A stretch of 64,000 nucleotides of DNA from NCBI GenBank assembly GCA_965116325.1, contig OZ220675.1, forward strand, positions 1,178,001-1,242,000. Reading direction: 5' to 3'. How positions within the stretch are numbered: position 1 is the first letter of the stretch; each line of letters begins with the position of its first letter. The position numbers were made by a program, and so were the translations under genes. Source of the DNA: JAGWBF01 sp965116325. GTDB lineage: Bacteria > Chloroflexota > Dehalococcoidia > Lucifugimonadales > JAGWBF01. Below the pieces are notes generated by a model. The model saw only the letters and a program-made list of their open reading frames with translations. It did no database searches and was not told where the DNA came from. Positions 58,124 through 64,000 of the stretch are shown piece after piece.

Positions 58124-60715
58124 TTGAACACCAGATATGGCATCGAGCATGCAGCCGAGGCGTGCTGCCGCAGGGGTCTCATATTCGCGGAGGATTCGGT
58201 AGCCGGGTCCATTGCCCAGGCCGGGTGGGCAGACAGCAAGGCCTTCCCCCTGCCCGGCGATGAGCCCCAGTGGCCCAGGGACCGGGTGTGCAACCTCCGC
58301 CACACCAAGCTGGAGATCGACCTAGATGTGGAGGCCCGCCGCATCTCCGGCGTGGCCACTCACACCCTGTCCCCCATAAACGACGGGCTGGCGTCCCTGG
58401 AGATGGATGCCGTGGAGCTGGATATCACCGGCGTACTCCTGGAGGGCGGGGGCGACCTATCCTTCACCGCCTCGGGGGGCAAACTGAACATCGACCTGGG
58501 AAGAACCTGGAACGCCGGCGAGGAGTTGACCATCGCCATTACCTACGGCGCCCAGCCCAGGCGGGGCTTGTACTTCAACGTGCCAGACGACGCCTACCCG
58601 GGACGGCCCCGGCAGGTGTGGACCCAGGGCCAGGACGAGGACTCCCGCTTCTGGTTCCCCTGCTTCGACTATCCCAACCAGCGGTTCACCAGCGAGATAA
58701 TAGCTAAGGTGCCCGCCTCCTGGACCGCTATCTCCAACGGCCGGCTGGTGTCGTCCGAGGCCGAAGCCGATGGCAGGACATTCCACTGGCTCCAGGACAA
58801 GCCCCACTCCACCTACCTCATGTCCCTGGTGGCCGGGGAGTACACCGAGGTCCGGGACGACATTGACGGCGTGGCCATCTCCTACTACTCCCCTCCCGGC
58901 CGGGAGGGGGATACCCGCCGGGCTTTCGGCAACACGCCCAAGATGGTGCAGTTCTTCGCCGACAAGATCGGCGTCCCCTACCCTTGGGACAAGTACTCCC
59001 AGGTGACAGTGGCCGACTTCATATTCGGCGGCATGGAGAACACCTCGGCCACCACCATGACCGACGCCCTGCTGCACAATGAGCGCGCCCACCTTGACTA
59101 CTCGGCGGACAGCATCGTGGCCCACGAGCTGGCCCACCAGTGGTGGGGCGATCTGGTTACTTGCCGCGACTGGTCCCACGGCTGGCTCAACGAGGGGTTC
59201 GCCACCTACTTTGACCTGCTGTTCAAGGAGCACGATCTGGGCCAGGACGAGTTCCGGTACGCCGTCTACCAGGACGCCACCACCTACTTGCAGGAGGACT
59301 CCGGGCACTACCGGCGCCCCATCGTCAACAACGTGTACCGCCAGCCGGTGGACATCTTCGACCGCCACCTGTACGAGAAGGGGGCCCTGGTGCTCCACAT
59401 GCTCCGGGCCTACCTGGGAGACGACCTGTTCTGGAAAGCTCTGAACCACTACTGCACCAAGCACCGGGGCGGGAACGTGACCACCGACGACCTGCAGAAG
59501 GCCGTGGAGGAGGCCACGGGCAGGAGCATGGACCGGTTTTTCCGCCAGTGGCTGTACAAGGGGGGACACCCGGCATTCAAGGTGACCTACCAGTGGGATG
59601 AGGAGACCAAGACAGCTCGAGTGGGCGTAAACCAGACCCAGGCTGCCGACGAGACGACATCCGTGTTCGCGGTGCCCATCGTCTTGGCATACCAGACGTC
59701 CCAGGGGCGCCGGGAGGTGAAGCTCGACATCTCCGAGGCCAACCAGACCTTCTACATCGCCGCCGATGAGAAGCCCTTGATGGTGAGCTTCGACCCCGGC
59801 TACCGGTGCCTGAAGACCTTGGAGTTCGAGCTACCGCGGGAGATGCTCACCTACCAGCTGGCCCACGACGAGGACGTCATTGGGCGCATCACTGCCGCCC
59901 AGGGGCTAGCCAAGCTGGAGGACCCCAAGAGCGTGGAGGCCCTGGCCGAGGCTGTGAAGAACGACAGGTTCTGGGGAGTGCAGGCCGAGGCCGCCAAGGC
60001 TTTGGGTGTGATCAAGTCCCAGGCCGCTCTGGAAGCTCTGGTGGGCTGCGTCGACGTCGCCCATCCCAAGGCCCGGCGGGCGGTGGTAGCCGCCCTGGGC
60101 AACTTCAAGGAGAAGGCCGCCTTCGACGCCCTGCTGCCCATCATGGAGCGGGACGACAGCTACTTCGTGGAGGCCGAGGCGGTGCGGGCGGTTTGCAAGA
60201 CGCGGGAAGCCGGGGCCTTCGATGCTGTGACCGCCTCCCTGGGGAAGACCTCTTTCAACGACATCTTCACAGCCCAGGGCTTGGTGGGCCTGGGCGACCT
60301 GCAGGATGAGCGGGCCATCGAGGTCGCCAAGGAGTGGGCCGGGTACGGCAAGCCCTCCCGGGCCCGGGAGGCGGCTCTAAGCTGCCTGGGCAAGCTGGGA
60401 GAGCAGAAAAAGGAGATAGCCGAGTGGGTGGCCGACTACCTGGATGACCCTTGGCTGAGGGTGCGGGCCGGAGCGGCCCGGGCACTGCAGGATATCCGGG
60501 AGCCAGGGGCCATTCCCGCCCTGGGAAGGCGCATCCCCAGGGAGCTGGACGGGCGGGTAGTGCGCCAGTGCCGGGAGGCCATAGCGTCCATTTCCGCGGG
60601 CCGGGACCGGGGAGAGGATGTAAAGAAGCTGAGGGAGGACCTGGAGTCCTTGGGCGAGGAGAACCGCAAGCTGAAGGACCGGCTGGAGAAGCTGGAGTCC
60701 CGCCTGGACACGTAG
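58124..60715 (+). CDS. M1-family zinc aminopeptidase with HEAT-like C-terminus
   Basis: An 863-residue protein. The N-terminal beta saddle (~50-230) includes DSRFWFPCFDYPNQRFTSEI. The catalytic domain has the substrate motif FGGMENTSATT, zinc motif VAHELAHQWWGD and, 18 residues on, the third ligand Glu in WLNEGFATY. After ~600 come HEAT-like helical repeats (EALAEAVKNDRFWGVQAEAA, LVGCVDVAHPKARRAVVAAL), and the last ~40 residues are a coiled coil (EDLESLGEENRKLKDRLEKL). The start is a TTG with AAGAGG upstream. No signal peptide is evident, so it is probably a cytosolic peptidase. Confidence 0.92.
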   Translation: MNTRYGIEHAAEACCRRGLIFAEDSVAGSIAQAGWADSKAFPLPGDEPQWPRDRVCNLRHTKLEIDLDVEARRISGVATHTLSPINDGLASLEMDAVELDITGVLLEGGGDLSFTASGGKLNIDLGRTWNAGEELTIAITYGAQPRRGLYFNVPDDAYPGRPRQVWTQGQDEDSRFWFPCFDYPNQRFTSEIIAKVPASWTAISNGRLVSSEAEADGRTFHWLQDKPHSTYLMSLVAGEYTEVRDDIDGVAISYYSPPGREGDTRRAFGNTPKMVQFFADKIGVPYPWDKYSQVTVADFIFGGMENTSATTMTDALLHNERAHLDYSADSIVAHELAHQWWGDLVTCRDWSHGWLNEGFATYFDLLFKEHDLGQDEFRYAVYQDATTYLQEDSGHYRRPIVNNVYRQPVDIFDRHLYEKGALVLHMLRAYLGDDLFWKALNHYCTKHRGGNVTTDDLQKAVEEATGRSMDRFFRQWLYKGGHPAFKVTYQWDEETKTARVGVNQTQAADETTSVFAVPIVLAYQTSQGRREVKLDISEANQTFYIAADEKPLMVSFDPGYRCLKTLEFELPREMLTYQLAHDEDVIGRITAAQGLAKLEDPKSVEALAEAVKNDRFWGVQAEAAKALGVIKSQAALEALVGCVDVAHPKARRAVVAALGNFKEKAAFDALLPIMERDDSYFVEAEAVRAVCKTREAGAFDAVTASLGKTSFNDIFTAQGLVGLGDLQDERAIEVAKEWAGYGKPSRAREAALSCLGKLGEQKKEIAEWVADYLDDPWLRVRAGAARALQDIREPGAIPALGRRIPRELDGRVVRQCREAIASISAGRDRGEDVKKLREDLESLGEENRKLKDRLEKLESRLDT

Positions 60716-60980
60716 CTATTACTACGTCATTCCCGCGCACACGGGAATCCACCTTGGCGAAGAGCACGGCTGTCCGTTCTCCTTCGATTTCCCTCAGGAT
60801 GACCGGACAGCCCATATCCTAGGTTCCCGCTTTCGTGGAAATGACGACGGTGCGGCCTTTGCAGAAGGTAAAGTGGGGGAAATAGACGCCTTCAGGGACT
60901 GGTGAATGGAAACGTTGTGTGTTACGCTCCCAAATTGTAAAATAAGGTATCTGTGCAATCGCACGCTCTAAGGGGGACCA
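60716..60980. repeat. Intergenic region with palindromic repeats
   Basis: No gene. It contains TCATTCCCGCGCACACGGGAATCC (60728-60751), a GTCCGTTC-type palindrome (60772-60808) and GGTTCCCGCTTTCGTGGAAATGAC (60822-60845). An AT-rich stretch before the next gene has no promoter good enough to call. Confidence 0.6.
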
Positions 60981-62384
60981 ATGGGAGGGTTCGACAGGGC
61001 ATACTCGACCCAAAGCAACTCAACTGATGTAGGGAAGCGGTGGTGGGCGTCTCCCTTCCCGGCAGCTATAGCCCTTATGTTGACCATCGTGCTGGCCCTG
61101 ACCGTGGTGCCAGCTATCGTTCTTGCTGCCGGCCACAATATCAATGTGAACCTATCGGGCAGTGAAATCACCCTCAGTGGCGACGACACTGCAGAGGTTA
61201 CGCTCACCGTATCTCTGGCGTCCACAGATGCCAACGAGGCTCTCTTCGGGACCGGTGATGAGCTTACGGTGAGTATCGCCTCGGGGGAGGATTACAACCT
61301 CTCGACGACGGACCTGGTATTCAATGACGGCACCGCAGCCTTCATGGATACCGTCCTGTCCTTCAGCATCGCCGATGTTTCCACAAGAATCCTGGAAGAA
61401 GGCGACGACCCCTGGATGGCCACCGTAACAGCTTCCAATGGCGACAACTGCCCCGAGCGTGCAGGCGCATCCATATGCAACAATCCCACCGGACAGGTGG
61501 ACATAGCCGTCATAGCTGAAGACACGCCGGTGGATGTCGTCGTGCCCGAAGGCGCAGCCATTACCGGCGACGCTCCCACCAACGGCTCTGCCTCGATCAA
61601 CGGCGAAACGATGACCTACACCCCGGCCAGGAACGTGCCTGCCGACGCGGGTATGGTGGCCCTGGACTCGGTGATGTGGGAAGCCAGCGATGGCGATGCC
61701 GGGCGTGTGAACATCATCATCCTCCCCATAAACGACATACCCGAACGACGTGGGGCCATCCCTTCGATGGAGCTCACGGCGGGCGGTGAGCCGATTACCC
61801 AGCTAGTGGGAGGGCGCTTCGAGGACTTCGACGGCGATTCCCTCACCTACAGCGCCCGCAGCAGCAACCCCGATGTGGCATCGGCAGAGATCGTTGGACG
61901 GCTGGTCAGGGTTACTCCCCTCAGCGAAGGCTCAGCCATGATCACGGTGATCGCCAGGGACCCGGGCGGCGTGGTGGCCCAGATCAACCAGATCAGGTTC
62001 TCCGTTACGGTCGGCGCTGGCGAAGCAGAAGAGGAAGAGGCTGTGGCCGCTCCCTACCCGACTCCCAGGCCCACGCCAACGCCTGAGCCCACAGCCACGC
62101 CGGTGCTGCCGGAGCCGACACCAACACCGACGCCTACTCCTACGCCGACGCCTACTCCCACACCGACGCCTACTCCCACGCCGACAGCGACGCCGGAGCC
62201 TACGGCGACGCCGGAACCTACGGCAACACCTACCCCGGTGCCGCCCACGCCCACACCCACACCCGAGCCAGAGCCCGAGGATGAGGGTGGACTGGGAGTG
62301 ATCTGGTGGATACTGATAGTTCTCGCTATTGTTGTGGTCATAGCTGCTGCGTCAGCAGGGTACGTCGTAATGCGACGCTCATAG
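60981..62384 (+). CDS. Surface protein on a Thr/Pro stalk with C-terminal membrane anchor
   Basis: A 467-residue protein: signal/TM ALMLTIVLALTVVPAIVLAA (~30-50), a beta-rich ectodomain with two cadherin/Ig-like parts (SGSEITLSGDDTAEVTLTVS; MELTAGGEPITQLVGGRFED, DGDSLTYSARSSNPDVASAE), a ~75-residue TPTPTP/EPTATP stalk, then TM helix GVIWWILIVLAIVVVIAAAS and the basic end MRRS. One Cys pair (DNCPERAGASICNN) may be a disulfide. AAGGGGGA precedes the ATG. It is paired with the gene to its right. Confidence 0.8.
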   Translation: MGGFDRAYSTQSNSTDVGKRWWASPFPAAIALMLTIVLALTVVPAIVLAAGHNINVNLSGSEITLSGDDTAEVTLTVSLASTDANEALFGTGDELTVSIASGEDYNLSTTDLVFNDGTAAFMDTVLSFSIADVSTRILEEGDDPWMATVTASNGDNCPERAGASICNNPTGQVDIAVIAEDTPVDVVVPEGAAITGDAPTNGSASINGETMTYTPARNVPADAGMVALDSVMWEASDGDAGRVNIIILPINDIPERRGAIPSMELTAGGEPITQLVGGRFEDFDGDSLTYSARSSNPDVASAEIVGRLVRVTPLSEGSAMITVIARDPGGVVAQINQIRFSVTVGAGEAEEEEAVAAPYPTPRPTPTPEPTATPVLPEPTPTPTPTPTPTPTPTPTPTPTPTATPEPTATPEPTATPTPVPPTPTPTPEPEPEDEGGLGVIWWILIVLAIVVVIAAASAGYVVMRRS

Positions 62385-62400
62385 AGTCTAAAGAATAGAA

Positions 62401-62434
62401 TTTCTGCCCCCTTCCCTTGAGAAGGGGGCAGAAA
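62401..62434. terminator. 14-bp hairpin between the two stalked surface protein genes
   Basis: TTTCTGCCCCCTTC and GAAGGGGGCAGAAA around CCTTGA, a perfect stem 16 bases after the stop. No T-run follows rightward, so termination would be weak or factor-dependent; it could also stabilise the message. Confidence 0.45.
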
Positions 62435-62546
62435 TCGCGACGCCATAGAAGTCCCCTCCCCCTTAAGGGAGGTGACCAGGACCCCAGCTACAATCTTCGG
62501 AAACGTGGGCCAGGGATGGCGATGAGGTGAGGAGGTATTTGCAGAG

Positions 62547-63389
62547 ATGCAACGGGCCACGTTAGCCCTTCCGTTAGTCCTCCTGTTGATATTTGCCTCC
62601 TTGGGCGCCCAGCTAGGCCAAGGCGCCCCTCCCGGACCGCCAGTGGGGTACTACGGCACGATCAGCATGGCCGATGGCTCCGATCCCTTTGGTTATAGCT
62701 TGGTCGCATGTGTCAACGGGTGCGATACTACTGCGGCAGGCTGGGAAAGCCAACCGGTGGAGATCGGGGTCGGCGGAAGCTACAACGCCCTGATCGTCGG
62801 ACCTCCCGACGGGAGCTTTAGCGGCAGGCCCATAACTTTCTGGATAGTGAACGCAGGCGGTAGGATACAAGCCACAGAAAGTGTTAACCTCAATTCTTCC
62901 CCGCCGTTGTACAGGGAGCAGAACCTGACATTCATGGATCCGCTGCCGGTGGCTCCAGTGCCAACGCCGACTCTCTTAGCACCTACACCGGAGCCAACCG
63001 CGACTTCGATCCCGACGGCTACGCCTACACCAATTCTACCGACGCCTACGCCTGTGCCGACGGCAACGCCTACGCCCGTTCCTCCGACCCCCACTCCTGA
63101 ACCGACGGCTACACCTACGCCCATGCCTCCGACCCCCACGCCCGAGCCGACTGCGACCCCGGAGCCCACGGCGACGCCTGAGCCAACGGCCACGACAGCG
63201 CCGCCTACCAACACGCCAGTGCCGGAGGCCACTGCCACACCAGAGCCTACCCCCACGCCGGAGCCCGAGGAGGACGAGGGAGACGGCACAAACATCTTCC
63301 TGTGGTTGTTCATTGGCCTTGTGGTCTTCCTGGTAGGCGGTGGGACGCTGGTGTTTGTCTTCAGGAACCGCATACTGGGCTTGAGCTAG
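62547..63389 (+). CDS. Second stalked surface protein with C-terminal membrane anchor
   Basis: A 280-residue protein: signal peptide TLALPLVLLLIFASLGAQLG, a ~110-residue beta domain (VGYYGTISMADGSDPFGYSL with a Cys pair ACVNGCDTT), a ~120-residue stalk of TPTP/PEPTAT repeats, an acidic PEEDEGDG spacer, a TM helix FLWLFIGLVVFLVGGGTLVF and the tail RNRILGLS. GAGGAGG lies before the ATG. The same architecture is seen in the upstream gene. The role is unknown, probably an envelope-associated display protein. Confidence 0.8.
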   Translation: MQRATLALPLVLLLIFASLGAQLGQGAPPGPPVGYYGTISMADGSDPFGYSLVACVNGCDTTAAGWESQPVEIGVGGSYNALIVGPPDGSFSGRPITFWIVNAGGRIQATESVNLNSSPPLYREQNLTFMDPLPVAPVPTPTLLAPTPEPTATSIPTATPTPILPTPTPVPTATPTPVPPTPTPEPTATPTPMPPTPTPEPTATPEPTATPEPTATTAPPTNTPVPEATATPEPTPTPEPEEDEGDGTNIFLWLFIGLVVFLVGGGTLVFVFRNRILGLS

Positions 63390-63439
63390 CCAAATTGGAT
63401 TAGCTGTTGCGATAACTGCTTTAGCAGGTCATTCTAAGG

Positions 63440-63475
63440 CTTGGGTGGATCTACTTCACCCAAGTCTTTCTGTTT
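63440..63475 (+). terminator. Intrinsic terminator
   Basis: CTTGGGTG and CACCCAAG (8 bp) around a nine-base loop, followed by TCTTTCTGTTT. It lies 50 bases after the stalked surface protein gene. Confidence 0.7.
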
Positions 63476-63497
63476 GTGTGCCACGCCTATCGTTATT

Positions 63498-63660
63498 ACG
63501 ATGGAGGCCGCAATCCAGGAAACTCCAGGCTGAGACAGATCAGCTATGACCGAGGGCAGCAGCTTGTCCGTTCCCCTTCGATTTCCCTCAGGACGAACCG
63601 ACAAGCTGCCCCTAGCGTACCTCTCGCCCTCTTCCTACTCCCCTCTCACCAAGGAGAGAG
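63498..63660. repeat. MITE end fragment and GTCCGTTC palindrome
   Basis: A half MITE end (GGAGGCCGCAATCCAGGA, 63501-63520) without a partner, and a palindrome at 63562-63606 whose arms extend to AGCTTGTC / GACAAGCT. Confidence 0.5.
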
Positions 63661-63745
63661 CAGGAGTTCCGGCCAAGCTGCCTTGACCATGTAACTCTGA
63701 GCTTGTATATAAGGGACATCCTTGGAGAAGGAGCCCTTTTCTGCG

Positions 63746-64000
63746 TTGACCGGTCGTAAGCTGAAATTCGGGGCTGTCCTGAGCTTGGGTCTTAGCGAGG
63801 CGGCGGCCGAGGCCCGATGGCTGGAAGAGCTGGGCTACGACTACTGCGGGGCGGGCGAGCACTTCATGCGCGGGGACCCGCCCAAGCCATCTTCGGCTGC
63901 CCTTTCTGCTCTGGCTGTGGCCGGGGGCGCCACCGAGACCCTCGGGTTGGTGTCCTCGGTGATCCTGCTGCCCTTCTACCACCCCACGGTCCTTGCCAAG
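63746..64000 (+). CDS. Luciferase-like monooxygenase, N-terminal part (cut by window edge)
   Basis: The first 85 codons are present: KLKFGAVLSLGLSEAAAEAR, WLEELGYDYCGAGEHFMRGD, then LGLVSSVILLPFYHPTVLAK. This is the start of the LLM-class flavin- or F420-dependent barrel, distinct from the member at 18.8 kb. TTG 63746 is chosen, with GGAGAAGGAG ~13 bases upstream; the spacing is long, so the start is uncertain. The rest lies beyond base 64000. Confidence 0.75.
   Translation, partial: MTGRKLKFGAVLSLGLSEAAAEARWLEELGYDYCGAGEHFMRGDPPKPSSAALSALAVAGGATETLGLVSSVILLPFYHPTVLAK

Noticed and set aside
62054..62560. Gly/Val/Ser-rich open frame antisense to the surface protein stalk
   Set aside because: It arises from reverse reading of ACNCCN codon repeats that encode the Thr/Pro stalk.

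Overview
The window is a GC-rich bacterial chromosome segment that looks like a Chloroflexota genome of the Dehalococcoidia/SAR202 kind. This assignment is an inference. It rests on luciferase-like flavin monooxygenases, an HrcA/DnaJ stress set, surface proteins on Thr/Pro stalks ending in a membrane anchor, frequent GTG/TTG starts, a phosphatidylinositol-type lipid gene pair, and palindromic repeats crowding the intergenic spaces of the right third. No rRNA or phylogenetic marker was available to confirm it.

Layout. 1-6.4 kb: five tandem leucine-rich-repeat lipoproteins on the minus strand, with a small helix-turn-helix gene above them. 7.1-9.5 kb: a single-chain histidine kinase, receiver and winged-helix regulator. 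9.5-13.2 kb: the most interesting locus, a five-gene ubiquitin-like conjugation operon (Ubl, E2-like, JAMM-E1 fusion, DUF6527, ClpP/SDH-type serine protease) with a divergent ribbon-helix-helix regulator. It lies next to tRNA-Ala(GGC). 13.6-22.7 kb: housekeeping genes (serS, lysS, greA, rsmD, coaD, dnaJ) plus a flavin monooxygenase, a VOC enzyme and an epimerase.

22.8-26 kb: three DUF4268-type genes, two of them visibly AT-rich, followed by lepB. 26.9-30.8 kb: a PimA-like glycosyltransferase coupled to a CDP-alcohol phosphatidyltransferase, then a glutaredoxin-like gene with an in-frame TGA that is best read as selenocysteine (U-x-x-C, with a SECIS-like hairpin just after it), then ribH and a metal-dependent hydrolase. 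31-34.3 kb: tilS, a histidine phosphatase and membrane or surface proteins.

34.5-48.6 kb: one long co-directional run. It starts with a hopanoid operon (prenyl synthase, hpnH, hpnG, hpnA, shc, a 42-codon small ORF, hpnC, hpnD, hpnE). It continues, with overlapping stops and starts, into a 2-hydroxyacid-dehydrogenase-like protein, an FGGY kinase, a class II aldolase, a small unknown protein and an epimerase. Farnesyl diphosphate would be converted to squalene by HpnC/D/E, cyclised by Shc, and extended with adenosine by HpnH followed by HpnG; HpnA is the usual accompanying epimerase.

48.6-64 kb: widely spaced genes (PEP-mutase-like, a 1223-residue surface protein, a metallo-beta-lactamase fold protein, hrcA, an M1 aminopeptidase, two stalked surface proteins, and the start of another luciferase-like monooxygenase). 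The gaps between them are filled with several families of short palindromic repeats and MITE-like elements.
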